DNA from: Levilactobacillus cerevisiae
Lineage (GTDB): Bacteria > Bacillota > Bacilli > Lactobacillales > Lactobacillaceae
DNA length: 64,000 nucleotides
Assembly: GCF_003946245.1 (NCBI RefSeq)
Contig: NZ_RHNN01000021.1
Location: forward strand, 1 to 64,000
Direction: 5' to 3'
Translations under genes and position numbers: made by a program
The notes under the pieces: model-generated
Databases searched by the model: none
What the model saw: only the letters and a program-made list of their open reading frames with translations
What the model was told of the DNA's origin: nothing
Shown here: positions 7,979 through 16,799 of the stretch, piece by piece
How positions within the stretch are numbered: position 1 is the first letter of the stretch
Layout: each line of letters starts with the position of its first letter

Positions 7979-8836
7979 TTAATTACTAGTCGTCGACGTC
8001 CCGCTGACCGTCTTCACGTTGCTGTCGTTGGTCAGGATGGCCCCGGTGAACGCGTTGACGTGCTTCAGCTGGAGGACGCCCGCGTTGTTGCCACTATTGG
8101 CCTTAACCGCGATGACCCAGGTTGGAATATACACGCTGCTATTCTTCAACGTGAAGTAGCGCGTGTAAGCCAACTTGGTCCAGATAATTTTGGTGTTGTT
8201 GGCGATCTGGTTATATTGGTACAGCCAAATCAACGCCTTACGCTCCGAAATGGTCTCGGTTTTTTCCCGCAACGTCGCGACGCTTGCCAGGTACCCCTGG
8301 GTATAGCCGGTGACCTGGCCGTCATTGGTCAGGCTGAACCGAATTTCGCCATACCGGGAGTAAATCTGGCCGTCCGTGACGTGTTGGGTATACACGACGG
8401 TATTGCGGCTCGACAATTGACTGTTATAAAAGTAGTTGGTCCCATTTAAAATCAGGGCACCGTTATTAACGACGGTATCCAGCGTCTTATCCGGATGCTT
8501 GGTATCGACGCCAGTGATGGCCGTTTTAAACGTGGACGCAATCGTCCCATCCGTTTGGTAGCGCACGGTCTGATCACTCAGGCTCGTCAAGCTACTCTTG
8601 ATGCTAGCGTCGTTGGTCGTGGAAATGTAGTAGCCTTCGCCGCTCTTCTTGGACGGCGCGCTAAAGGTAATCTCGTCCGCCCGCATTTCCTTGATAATCG
8701 TGGTGTCACTGTCCGCAGAACGACTCGATGTGGTGTCGGTCTCACCGGACGTGTCCCGTTGAAAGGCGGCGAACAAGAAGATATCAATGACAATGAACGC
8801 GACTAAGAATAACCACTCGATGCGGCGAAAGTCCAT
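7979..8836 (-). CDS. walI: WalI (YycI), membrane regulator of the WalK kinase
   Basis: The 285-residue protein begins MDFRRIEWLFLVAFIVIDIF, the characteristic start and single membrane anchor of YycI, followed by an extracellular beta-rich domain. In B. subtilis, WalI and WalH form a membrane complex with WalK and restrain or adjust its activity. The ATG has a strong AGGAGG, and the gene follows walH by 28 bases. An intrinsic terminator follows. Confidence 0.94.
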   Translation of the reverse strand: MDFRRIEWLFLVAFIVIDIFLFAAFQRDTSGETDTTSSRSADSDTTIIKEMRADEITFSAPSKKSGEGYYISTTNDASIKSSLTSLSDQTVRYQTDGTIASTFKTAITGVDTKHPDKTLDTVVNNGALILNGTNYFYNSQLSSRNTVVYTQHVTDGQIYSRYGEIRFSLTNDGQVTGYTQGYLASVATLREKTETISERKALIWLYQYNQIANNTKIIWTKLAYTRYFTLKNSSVYIPTWVIAVKANSGNNAGVLQLKHVNAFTGAILTNDSNVKTVSGTSTTSN

Positions 8837-8864
8837 GCCGAACCGCCCTCCTTTTTTGACCGGC

Positions 8865-10163
8865 TTACTGCTGCTTCAACATCTGGTTGTAGGTTTTCCA
8901 GCTACCGTTGTAGTACACGTACCAGGTAGGCGTCAGGTTGACGACCTTATCCGATGAGGACGAGGCCAGCCACTGATACCCCAGCTGCAGGGTGCCGATT
9001 TTCTTCTTACTATACCCGGCAGCCGTCAACTGGTCAATGACGCTCTGCGTGCTAGGTAGCGATTCGGCTTTTTTATCCGTGGGTACGGGGACCTGGAGGC
9101 TGTACAGCGAGAAATTATACCGCCGCACACCCTGGGCCAACATTTGAATCCGCGCCGCACCATAGTTACTCTGATTGAAAATGGGGAACCCTTCCACGAA
9201 ACTACGGTAAGTCACGGTCGACTTGCCTTTACTGTAGCCGTAATAGCGCAGGTTTTCCATCGGGATCCCAATGGACTTGACCGCGGTATAACTGGCACTG
9301 AGCGCTTGGCTGAAGGTAAATGACGATTGCAAGGCGCTGTAGTCCTCATACAACGCGGTTCCCCGCTTATTATAAACGGTTAACTGCCGCGAAGCCCCAT
9401 CACTGTAAATCGTGTTGTCCTTGTTCTTCTTGGCCGAAACGTTGGTCGATTCCCCCTTGTTCAGCAAGCGGGTGGTGAAATAATCCGTCGACTGTTGGTT
9501 GACCAAGTAACTGTAGGATTGCACGGTCACACTACTATTGACGTAAGGGATGGCCGATTGGTTCAGCCACTTCATCTGGACGTTGATCCGGAACAGGTTT
9601 TCCTTAAGGATTTTCTGCAAGGCCGCCAAGTCACTCTTCCGCACACTGATTCGGTAGACTTCTTGATTCTGATCGTCCAACAAATACAGGTGTTTGGCGT
9701 CGTTCAACGGGATCATAATCCGGGAAAATTCCGCGGAGTGCCGCGCCAATTGACTGCCAAAGACGGTATTAAACATTTTAATATTCACGGGTGCCGAATA
9801 CGAGAGCAGCAAACTACTCTTCGTCGTTAAATATTTCATGTACTCGGCACGGGACCCCGGTTGAATCCGCCGAATGCCACCCAGTTCCCATTTAGACAGG
9901 GCCTCACGGATTTCCGTGGTCAGGTTAACTTTTCGGTTGTTCAGGAGTTCCTGCTTGCCGGCAGCGTTGCTGTAAACGACTTCCGTGGGCAGGTACACAT
10001 CCTTTTGCGGACGGGTGTTCAGCTCGGTCGTCGGGGTATTGGAACTCCGCTGACGACTGCGCTCATACTGCGCGGGATTCGTCCAAATCATGGCCGATAA
10101 CGTCACACTGACTGCCACGGCTATGGTCAATCCCAGTGGTAGAAGTGCTTTAGTTATCTTCAT
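8865..10163 (-). CDS. walH: WalH (YycH), membrane regulator of the WalK kinase
   Basis: The 432-residue protein has one N-terminal membrane segment (about residues 6-26, MKITKALLPLGLTIAVAVSV onward) and a large extracytoplasmic YycH domain. The start is the ATG at 10161-10163, preceded by GAGGAGG. It overlaps the end of walK by 14 bases, showing translational coupling. A longer in-frame extension upstream has no RBS and lies wholly inside walK. It acts with WalI on WalK. Confidence 0.94.
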   Translation of the reverse strand: MKITKALLPLGLTIAVAVSVTLSAMIWTNPAQYERSRQRSSNTPTTELNTRPQKDVYLPTEVVYSNAAGKQELLNNRKVNLTTEIREALSKWELGGIRRIQPGSRAEYMKYLTTKSSLLLSYSAPVNIKMFNTVFGSQLARHSAEFSRIMIPLNDAKHLYLLDDQNQEVYRISVRKSDLAALQKILKENLFRINVQMKWLNQSAIPYVNSSVTVQSYSYLVNQQSTDYFTTRLLNKGESTNVSAKKNKDNTIYSDGASRQLTVYNKRGTALYEDYSALQSSFTFSQALSASYTAVKSIGIPMENLRYYGYSKGKSTVTYRSFVEGFPIFNQSNYGAARIQMLAQGVRRYNFSLYSLQVPVPTDKKAESLPSTQSVIDQLTAAGYSKKKIGTLQLGYQWLASSSSDKVVNLTPTWYVYYNGSWKTYNQMLKQQ

Positions 10164-12006
10164 CCCAGAGATCCTCCTCATCGTACGGCTTGTAAGGCAG
10201 GGAAATGTAGAACGTGGACCCGCGGCCTTCACGACTGTCGACCCAGATTCGGCCGCCCAGCATTTGCACGACTTCCTTGGAAATCGCTAAGCCCAGACCG
10301 GTACCACCTTGCGCCCGAGAACGGGCCTTATCTACCCGGTAGAAGCGGTCAAAGATGCGGGGAATATCGGCCCGCAGAATCCCCAACCCTTGGTCAGACA
10401 CGCTCAAAATGACGTTATTGTGCGTTTCCAGCAGGCGGGCGGTGACGACCCCACCATCTGGTGAATACTTGATGGCGTTGTTCATCAGGTTGTCGAGCAC
10501 CTGCGTGAACCGGTCCGTGTCGATTTCGACCCAGAGATCCCGCTTGGTGAAGTCCCGCTTGATGGTATACGTCTTCTCCGGCTTGTCGTCTTGCTTCAAC
10601 ATCATGTCAAACCGGTCTAAAACGTAATTGAACAACTCGTTTAGATTGACCATTTCCAGGTCGACCTTCTGCGTCCCGGAATCCATCCGTGACAACGTTA
10701 ACAGGTCATTGATCATCCGAATCATCCGGTCAGTTTCTTCCTGGGTGACCTTCAAGAAACGTGGAGCCACCTCAGGATCCTTCCAAGCCCCTTCGGAGAG
10801 GGACTCGATGTAGGCGCGCACGCTGGTTAACGGCGTCCGCAACTCATGGGACACGTTGGAAACGAACTCTTTCCGGTCTTGATCGATCTTTTGTTGCTCG
10901 GTGACATCATGGAGCACACAGACCAACCCGGAAATAAAGCCAGACTCCCGTTGAATCAAGGAGAAGTAGGCTTGGAGGATTAAGTCATGTTCTTTCGTTG
11001 AAAAATCCAACACTAACTCATCGGGATCTTCCAGCAATTCGCGCAACGTATAGTCGTCACGAATGTCCAGTAAGTCCAAAATGGATTTACCCACGGCGTC
11101 ATCGGGGTCGTGGTCAAGGAAACTGCTGGCAGTCTCGTTAATAATCGTGACGTTCCCGCGCCGATCGGTGGCAATAACGCCGTCGGTCATGTGGGCCATG
11201 ACGGAATCCAGCCGGCGTCGTTCGGACTCGGTCGACTCTTGGGCCTCTTCCACCCGCACGGACAGGTTATTGACGGCACTGGCAAGTTGTCCCAGCTCAT
11301 CATTCCCGTACACGTGCACGTGGCCAGAGTAGTCTCCCCGGGCGATCCGCAACGTCTGCTTCTTCATTTCATCGATTGGTCGGGTTATAGCCCGGGAAAT
11401 AATTATCGCCATGACCAGTCCTAAAATAATCGCCACAAACGTTGCCGATACATAGATCAGCGTGATTTGATTGATATTTTGATAGACCGAGTCCAGGCTC
11501 GACCGCATGTAAATAACCCCGACTAATTCGCTGTTATTTCCCTGAGTACGAATCAGCCGTGTAATGGTGGTGTAGTAGCGACTATTATTCTGAGAATTAT
11601 AAGTCGTCCGCACCACATCGCGGTTATTATAGATGGCGTTCTTAATGTTGTTATCAGTGGTTTTTTGCCCAACGATCCCTTGGTTATCAACTTCATTGGT
11701 CCCCCGAATGGTCCCCTTGTTGTCGATGACCCGAATCTGAGCGTTATTGGTATTGTTGATTTCTGACAGGGTTGACTTGATCTGCTTATCACTTTTGGTG
11801 GTATTAGTCGTGGTCAGCTCATCGGACAGTCGATTGACAATGTACGTTTGAACCACCTGTTGGGCCTTGAATGTATTTAAATTCTGGCGTTCCAACTGGC
11901 GAACGAACACAGCGCCAACAATCTCCAGCGTTAAAAGTAGGAGTAGCGCGAAGACCAGCGCGATCTTAAAATGAATCGACTGGAAAAATTTTATTTTACT
12001 ATTCAC
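10150..12006 (-). CDS. walK: WalK (VicK), essential cell-wall sensor histidine kinase
   Basis: The 618-residue protein has transmembrane segment 1 (about 11-34), an extracellular sensor loop, transmembrane segment 2 (about 181-204), a HAMP domain (205-256), a PAS domain (about 262-372), the dimerisation and phosphoacceptor helix with His387 in SHELRTP, and a catalytic ATPase domain with N box (NLMNNAIKYSP) and G boxes (DQGLGI, GGTGLGLAIS). It phosphorylates WalR to control peptidoglycan hydrolases. The start is GTG 12004-12006 with GAGGAG 11 bases upstream. It lies 44 bases downstream of walR. Confidence 0.97.
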   Translation of the reverse strand: MNSKIKFFQSIHFKIALVFALLLLLTLEIVGAVFVRQLERQNLNTFKAQQVVQTYIVNRLSDELTTTNTTKSDKQIKSTLSEINNTNNAQIRVIDNKGTIRGTNEVDNQGIVGQKTTDNNIKNAIYNNRDVVRTTYNSQNNSRYYTTITRLIRTQGNNSELVGVIYMRSSLDSVYQNINQITLIYVSATFVAIILGLVMAIIISRAITRPIDEMKKQTLRIARGDYSGHVHVYGNDELGQLASAVNNLSVRVEEAQESTESERRRLDSVMAHMTDGVIATDRRGNVTIINETASSFLDHDPDDAVGKSILDLLDIRDDYTLRELLEDPDELVLDFSTKEHDLILQAYFSLIQRESGFISGLVCVLHDVTEQQKIDQDRKEFVSNVSHELRTPLTSVRAYIESLSEGAWKDPEVAPRFLKVTQEETDRMIRMINDLLTLSRMDSGTQKVDLEMVNLNELFNYVLDRFDMMLKQDDKPEKTYTIKRDFTKRDLWVEIDTDRFTQVLDNLMNNAIKYSPDGGVVTARLLETHNNVILSVSDQGLGILRADIPRIFDRFYRVDKARSRAQGGTGLGLAISKEVVQMLGGRIWVDSREGRGSTFYISLPYKPYDEEDLWDEDN

Positions 12007-12050
12007 GAAGTCACATACTCCTCAATGCGAGATTTAGCGTTTCCGCTAGC

Positions 12051-12767
12051 TTAGGCCTGGTCGGAATCTGGGTTGCGCAGGTAGTAGCCAACCCCCCGCC
12101 GCGTCACCAGCCAAGTTGGGTGGCTAGGGGCGTCCTCGATTTTTTCACGCAGGCGCCGAACCGTCACGTCAACCGTCCGGACATCACCGAAGTAGTCGTA
12201 GCCCCAGACCGTTTGCAGTAAATGTTCGCGGGTCATGACTTGGCCAATGTGTTGGGCTAAGTAATGGAGGAGTTCAAACTCACGGTGCGTTAAATCAATG
12301 TTGGCGCCGCGCTTAGAAACGGAATAGGCTTCGGGATGGATGGTTAAATCACCAATCTCGATGTCTTGGTTTTCTGGCTCTTCCGGTTGAGCGTGTGCCG
12401 CGGTATTCTGCCGCCGCAGGTTCGCTTTGACCCGGGCAACCAGTTCCCGGTTAGAGAATGGCTTGGTGACGTAATCATCGGCGCCGACTTCGAGGCCGAC
12501 GACCTTATCCAATTCAGAATCCTTAGCCGTGACCATGATGATTGGCATATCATACTTCTTGCGAATCTCACGGGCAACTTCCAGCCCATCAACCTTAGGC
12601 AACATCAAATCAAGAATAACCAGGTCCGGATGTCCCTCTTCAACCTGTTGAATAGCCGCTTCGCCATCGTAGGCAACATCGACTTCGTATCCTTCTTTTT
12701 CCAAATTAAACTTCATAATATCAGTAATTGGTTTTTCATCATCGACAACGAGAATTTTCTTAGGCAT
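12051..12767 (-). CDS. walR: WalR (VicR), essential OmpR-family response regulator
   Basis: The 238-residue protein has a receiver domain with acidic pocket VVDDE and phosphoacceptor Asp53 (ILDLMLP), the conserved Lys in YVTKPFS, and a C-terminal winged helix with the LTHREFELL block. It is the partner of WalK. The ATG has GGAGG about ten bases upstream. It is the first gene of the operon, and a leader of about 240 nt separates it from the predicted promoter. Confidence 0.97.
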   Translation of the reverse strand: MPKKILVVDDEKPITDIMKFNLEKEGYEVDVAYDGEAAIQQVEEGHPDLVILDLMLPKVDGLEVAREIRKKYDMPIIMVTAKDSELDKVVGLEVGADDYVTKPFSNRELVARVKANLRRQNTAAHAQPEEPENQDIEIGDLTIHPEAYSVSKRGANIDLTHREFELLHYLAQHIGQVMTREHLLQTVWGYDYFGDVRTVDVTVRRLREKIEDAPSHPTWLVTRRGVGYYLRNPDSDQA

Positions 12768-13006
12768 AGTAAAAAGTTCCTCCTTAAGGAAGTGCGCGCG
12801 ATCCGGTAATTACAGGATTACCGGCAGACCGGCCGTTGGGTGTCACATTACCACCGACAACGGGGCCACTACAGGTTCTTTTCAGTTTCTTTCATCGTTT
12901 AAAGTCAAGGAATAGTGAGTCATCTTTTGTTGATGACTCGATGTTTTTAAGAGTGCGTTGCGTGACCCGAGAAAGATCCGGTATCAGTGAAAACAACGCT
13001 AACTGA
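12768..13006 (-). other. Long structured 5' leader of walR
   Basis: Between the predicted promoter and walR lie about 240 nt without a gene but with several perfect or near-perfect hairpins: CCGGTAAT/ATTACCGG at 12803-12824, GGCC-GTTG/CAAC-GGCC around 12830-12880, and GAGTCATC/GATGACTC at 12917-12939. The palindrome TCCTTAAGGA at 12781-12790 overlaps the walR Shine-Dalgarno. None is followed by a U run, so they are not simple terminators. A role in translational or stability control is an inference. Confidence 0.45.
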
Positions 13007-13035
13007 ATTATAACACATCATGAAGTTTCTTTCAG
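13007..13035 (-). promoter_or_regulatory. Predicted promoter of the wal operon
   Basis: Minus-strand -35 CTGAAA at 13030-13035, 17-bp spacer and TATAAT at 13007-13012, with TG one base upstream of the -10 hexamer (extended -10). Confidence 0.65.
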
Positions 13036-13074
13036 TCCTAGTCTATCAAGGATTTAAGGTAGTTTTAACCCGTT

Positions 13075-13088
13075 ATTTCCCGGGAAAT
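13075..13088. promoter_or_regulatory. Noc binding site-like palindrome
   Basis: The 14-bp perfect palindrome ATTTCCCGGGAAAT is identical to the B. subtilis Noc-binding consensus. Noc coats the nucleoid and blocks FtsZ assembly over it. The site is in the gene-free interval upstream of walR. The rest of 13089-13551 shows no gene I can support. Confidence 0.6.
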
Positions 13089-13551
13089 AAAATGATTTGA
13101 CGGACAAAATACATTATTATGTCTATTAAGCCATGAAAATTCGGTGAAAATGGCGGCCCACACCGACCAAATAGGAGGTGGCGGCTCTTTTTCCAAAGCA
13201 TTTTTCAATCGGTACTCTTACAATTGGCTAACTCTTAATCGTTTGTTAAGGTCTTCGGCTTTGTCTCTGGGTTCAATCGTCGTGGCTTATTTCCCAAAAG
13301 TGACGCTGAATTCTCTGAAAGAACGGTAATTTTAAGCCAGTTTAAAATAATTTGGGTTTTGACCAGCATGTAAAACGGCTTACCTCCCACCAATTACCTT
13401 GAAAAGCTGGTTCAGATTGCCAAAAAAACAAAAAAATTTTCTAACTGCTGAAATCCGTGTCAATCCGCATGAAACCGGGGATAGTTTTTCCTTCAGTATG
13501 GTAGAATACCCAGTATTTTTGAATAAAAATAAACTTTTTTTTGAAAAAGGG

Positions 13552-13580
13552 TTGCGCCCCCCTCGCCTGCATGATATGAT
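13552..13580 (+). promoter_or_regulatory. Predicted promoter of the tRNA-Lys gene
   Basis: TTGCGC at 13552-13557, 17-bp spacer and TATGAT at 13575-13580, about 42 bases upstream of the tRNA. Confidence 0.6.
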
Positions 13581-13621
13581 AGTTCTCGTTGATATGGAAG
13601 ACATACGACAAGCAATCACAT

Positions 13622-13694
13622 GGGCAGTTAGCTCAGCTGGCAGAGCAACGGACTCTTAATCCGTGGGTCCAGGGTTCGATCCCCTGACTGCCCA
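13622..13694 (+). tRNA. tRNA-Lys(CTT)
   Basis: The 73-nt cloverleaf is complete. The acceptor is GGGCAGT with ACTGCCC and discriminator A. The D arm is GCTC/GAGC. The anticodon stem ACGGA/TCCGT closes the loop CTCTTAA, with anticodon CTT. The T arm is CAGGG/CCCTG around TTCGATC. The 3' CCA is not encoded and must be added enzymatically. It stands alone with its own promoter and terminator. Confidence 0.97.
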
Positions 13695-13702
13695 TCACTT
13701 AC

Positions 13703-13747
13703 TAATCAGCTTTCACGAAGTTCGCTTCGTGGTTGCTGATTTTTTTG
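13703..13747 (+). terminator. Intrinsic terminator of tRNA-Lys
   Basis: Stem AATCAGC...CACGAAG with CTTCGTG...GCTGATT around a TTCG loop, followed by a T run, immediately after the tRNA. Confidence 0.93.
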
Positions 13748-13863
13748 TATCAATAGGTAATAAATATCCGGTACATTTAATATCTATGCATAACGCCCCG
13801 CTCGTTCGCGCCCCGCTATTTATAGGAGAGAACGTCACGGAAATCTAGTCGAGGTGATGCGTT

Positions 13864-14535
13864 TTGCAACAGGAACAGAAGAAGAATCACATGTCTTACC
13901 GGGTCGTCGCCCTAGTCATTGGGTTAATTTTAAACGCTTTTGGAAACGCTTTAAGTGTGGCAGCTAATGCCGGGAGCGGGATTTGGACCGCAGCGGCCGT
14001 CAATATTGCTTACTGGATTCACGGCAATGTCGGGGTCATCCTGTTGATTGTCGGCATTTGCAGCGCCCTATTAAACCAAATCCTCATTCGCCAAGTAGAT
14101 ATTCCCCGTTTTATTGGCGAGGTCGTCTTCATCACCTGTTTCAGTTACTTTATTGATTTATTTGTGGCGATGTTTACCAAATGGGGAATTCCTAATCTCG
14201 GGTTAGGCTGGCGCATGTTACTCAGCGTGTTGGGGGTCACCATCTTTGCTTGCTCAATTTCCATTTACCAGCGAGCCAACCTAATCATGCATCCCAACGA
14301 CGACACGTCTAACATCCTCCGCTTCATGTACCTAGGCGGTCGGGCAACTGCCTCACAATTCGTGGACTTCATCCCCCCAATCATCATGATTGCCGTCTGC
14401 TATGCGTTCACCCGGCAGATTTACTCCGTGAACGTCGGTACGCTCTACTCGATTCTCTTCAATGGCGTGATCATTGCGGCGTCTGACAAGCACATCATGC
14501 CGCATCTCTACCATAATTTCCGCGTCTCCCATTAA
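13864..14535 (+). CDS. YczE/YyaS-like integral membrane protein
   Basis: The 223-residue protein has about five strongly hydrophobic segments. The N-terminal pattern ALVIGLILNAFGNALSVAAN followed by GSGIWTAAAVNIAY is typical of the YczE/YyaS/YitT-related membrane family, whose biochemical role is not firmly known. The start is a TTG at 13864-13866, with GAGGTGA seven bases upstream; the next ATG, nine codons in, has only a weak RBS. It stands alone, followed by its own terminator. Confidence 0.75.
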   Translation: MQQEQKKNHMSYRVVALVIGLILNAFGNALSVAANAGSGIWTAAAVNIAYWIHGNVGVILLIVGICSALLNQILIRQVDIPRFIGEVVFITCFSYFIDLFVAMFTKWGIPNLGLGWRMLLSVLGVTIFACSISIYQRANLIMHPNDDTSNILRFMYLGGRATASQFVDFIPPIIMIAVCYAFTRQIYSVNVGTLYSILFNGVIIAASDKHIMPHLYHNFRVSH

Positions 14536-14552
14536 AATATAAATACTTAACC

Positions 14553-14590
14553 AGCGCCATGACGACACACCAACGTCATGACGCTTTTTT
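14553..14590 (+). terminator. Intrinsic terminator
   Basis: Stem GCGcCATGACG with CGTCATGaCGC followed by six T residues, 18 bases after the YczE-like gene. Confidence 0.9.
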
Positions 14591-14627
14591 GGTCCCCAAC
14601 CTTGACCACTGGCAACCGCCGAAACCC

Positions 14628-14656
14628 TTTACACCCAACGCTTTCACGGTTATAAA
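14628..14656 (+). promoter_or_regulatory. Predicted promoter of the 95-residue-class small gene at 14730
   Basis: TTTACA at 14628-14633, 17-bp spacer and TATAAA at 14651-14656. The spacer contains AACGCTTTCA, half of a CcpA cre site, but the other half does not match, so CcpA control is uncertain. Confidence 0.55.
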
Positions 14657-14729
14657 TTAATTTGTAAGGGATTTCACTAGCTTTCGCTCGCACTTTCCCG
14701 TATTCTAACAGAACAAGGGGGAGTTAAAA

Positions 14730-15041
14730 ATGAATGATGTCTTGTTGACCCGCGACGCACTACTGTTAGAAGCCTTGAATCTGGTTTGCCAAAAGGCGCG
14801 ACTCAAGCCGAGTGCACTCCTGCTCCTAAATTTTCCGTTCACCGATTCCGAACTACAGACACTGGACCACTTCCTCAATCGCTGTATCTTTGATCATCAA
14901 GCCCTTTCCGCCCACGATGTCGCCCAAAAGCTACACGAAATTCGCCCGATCATGGCGGCAGTCGATTACCATTTTTTGGCGGCCGATTTAATCAAGGCCT
15001 GGCAGCGCGAAGACCGCTATCACGGCTTGGTCTTCGAATAG
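14730..15041 (+). CDS. Hypothetical cytoplasmic protein, 103 residues
   Basis: I do not recognise the family. The protein is a small, probably helical soluble protein (Leu-rich, with repeated amphipathic stretches such as ALLLEALNLVCQKARLKPSA) and has no signal peptide or membrane segment. A strong GGGGGAG precedes the ATG by eight bases and a plausible promoter lies upstream, so it is very likely a real gene. It has no close operon partner. Confidence 0.7.
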   Translation: MNDVLLTRDALLLEALNLVCQKARLKPSALLLLNFPFTDSELQTLDHFLNRCIFDHQALSAHDVAQKLHEIRPIMAAVDYHFLAADLIKAWQREDRYHGLVFE

Positions 15042-15158
15042 TCTGGACAACGACTAACCGCAGGCTTAAGCTTAAGTGATACGCGGGTTGGACTATTCAG
15101 TCACACAGTATTTGGATCACCGGTTCATCCCCAGCTTATTTGGAGAGGATTGGTTTCC

Positions 15159-16160
15159 ATGCAAAAATCCGTCATGTTCGTCACCACCTGTCTCGCCCTG
15201 CTTATGGGCGTTTCGGCGCGTGCTGCCACCAAGAACCCCACGCCGGCCAACAAGTACCGCTACGCCGCTAAGAAGGCCGCCTATTACAACAAATCGACCA
15301 GCGCCTACTACCGGTCAATTTGGACCAGTGCCCGCAATGCCTGGAATAAATCCAAGTCTTTCAAATGGTCGCCCACGAAGAATCGGAAGTCGCGGACGTT
15401 TACCACCTCCGTTTCCAGGACGACGGGCATCTGGACCAACGCCACCGGCATGGCATACAACGGGATGTCGTTTGATCAAAATGGTCGTCAGACTGGTGCC
15501 GCCATGTATCTGAATCGCGCCATTCTGAAAAAGTACAAATACAATAAGAAGCAACGCACCAACGTGGCGATTCACGAAATGGGCCACGCCCTCGGTCTCG
15601 GCCATAACAGTGCCGGTTCCGTCAGCGTCATGAACCCGGCTAACCGTGATTACGCGCTACGCAACGTGGACATCAAAGGCGCGCAGAAAATCTACCGGAC
15701 CACGACCAACACCAAGAGCACGCTGGCAGCAGCTGCCCAACCAACCCTGACCGTTGACCACCTGAAGGACTATTCCAATGGAATCTACGGCGTGGAAGCG
15801 CTGCGAAAAGACGCCGGAACCATCGTTGAAGGTACCATTACCAAGAGTGTCGGCCATCACAAGGCACCCAAGAATTACTACACCACGCAAACGTTACGGG
15901 TGATCGAACACTTTAAGGGGCTGTCCGGCAAAACCGTGACCTTCACGCAGGGTGGAACGACCGCAATGGCCGTCACCGACAGCAAAGTCCTGCATCACGG
16001 TGAAGACGTGGTGGTCATGCTAGCCAAGAACGCCCAGGGAAATGATTACATCATCAATGACGGTCAGGGCATGTTCATCGACACGCATACTAGTAACGGA
16101 CACGAACTGTTCGAGCACGTTTCTGATCACAAAATTTATACAGAAGATATGTTGCATTAG
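15159..16160 (+). CDS. Secreted matrixin-type zinc metalloprotease
   Basis: The 333-residue protein starts with a signal peptide (about residues 1-23, cleavage near ARAA). Its catalytic site is HEMGHALGLGH (His139, Glu140, His143, His149), the HExxHxxGxxH zinc signature of M10-type metzincins. SVMNP (Met158) gives the Met-turn. The C-terminal part (about 190-333) is an uncharacterised beta-rich region with a LTVDHLKDYS start. The ATG at 15159 is placed 10 bases after GGAGAGG; an upstream TTG is too close to that site. No wall anchor is visible, so it should be released or loosely bound. The substrate is unknown. Confidence 0.85.
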   Translation: MQKSVMFVTTCLALLMGVSARAATKNPTPANKYRYAAKKAAYYNKSTSAYYRSIWTSARNAWNKSKSFKWSPTKNRKSRTFTTSVSRTTGIWTNATGMAYNGMSFDQNGRQTGAAMYLNRAILKKYKYNKKQRTNVAIHEMGHALGLGHNSAGSVSVMNPANRDYALRNVDIKGAQKIYRTTTNTKSTLAAAAQPTLTVDHLKDYSNGIYGVEALRKDAGTIVEGTITKSVGHHKAPKNYYTTQTLRVIEHFKGLSGKTVTFTQGGTTAMAVTDSKVLHHGEDVVVMLAKNAQGNDYIINDGQGMFIDTHTSNGHELFEHVSDHKIYTEDMLH

Positions 16161-16166
16161 AAAGCA

Positions 16167-16208
16167 AAGCAGCCGCTCCGGAATTTTCTCCGCAACGACT
16201 GCTTTTTT
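16167..16208 (+). terminator. Intrinsic terminator of the matrixin gene
   Basis: Imperfect stem AAGCAGcCG...TCCGGA with TCCG...CGaCTGCTT followed by six T residues. Confidence 0.8.
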
Positions 16209-16241
16209 ACACCAATTTCACCCGGCAATCAGGCCAGGTAC

Positions 16242-16481
16242 TCACTCCCGGTGGAAGTACCGCCGGCCGGCCTCAATCAGATCAATAATGGCAAATAACG
16301 CAATGAATCCCCCGACTGATTCCAAGAAAAAACGCCCGTAGTCGACCCAAAACAGCTCACCCAACGTGAACAGGTCAACGACGCCCTTAACCAGAAAAAC
16401 GGGTACCAGTAAAAAAATAAAAATCTCAAACAAATCGACCGTTTGACCCACTTGATCCATGAATAGCTTGTGAAAATGCAT
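16242..16481 (-). CDS. Small membrane protein of unknown function, 79 residues
   Basis: Two hydrophobic segments (about residues 19-32 and 55-67) separated by an acidic/aromatic stretch, with a basic C-terminus (AGRRYFHRE). The RBS GGAGGAGG eight bases before the ATG is strong. No family is recognised. It is convergent with the matrixin gene, whose terminator lies between them. Confidence 0.65.
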   Translation of the reverse strand: MHFHKLFMDQVGQTVDLFEIFIFLLVPVFLVKGVVDLFTLGELFWVDYGRFFLESVGGFIALFAIIDLIEAGRRYFHRE

Positions 16482-16799
16482 CCCCGTTCCTCCTCCGCTT
16501 GCGTGATCACCACTTCCCCAACTTTAACGCCACTGGCGTCTCCCCAAAGTTAAGTAGCAAAATAGTTCTCATCAGTCATCATACGATAGTTCAAATAGTG
16601 AACGCCACCTTTTTCCAAAAGAAAAACAGTTACCCACATTTCTGCGGCATAACTGCTCTCTTTAGAGGTCAAAATTTGAGGTTGGCGGTGAGTCCTGTCT
16701 CACGGGGCAGGCACTCACTGAATGTCAATTTCAGCTCAGTAACTATCTGGGGTACTGGCGTGGCGGCACGTCATCGCCGTAACCGCCTAATCCATGTTG
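16482..16799. other. Intergenic region upstream of the small membrane protein
   Basis: No gene is supported here. The only structure noticed is a hairpin at about 16688-16718 (GTGAGT.CCTG with CAGG.ACTCAC) without a U run. It lies in the 3' untranslated region of the peptide-binding lipoprotein gene and might end or protect its transcript. Confidence 0.4.

Noticed and set aside
13399-13659. 86-codon plus-strand ORF overlapping the tRNA-Lys gene
   Set aside because: It has no RBS, runs through the tRNA and its promoter, and resembles no family.
14634-14650. CcpA cre site upstream of the gene at 14730
   Set aside because: Only the right half (AACGCTTTCA) fits; the TG of the left half is missing.
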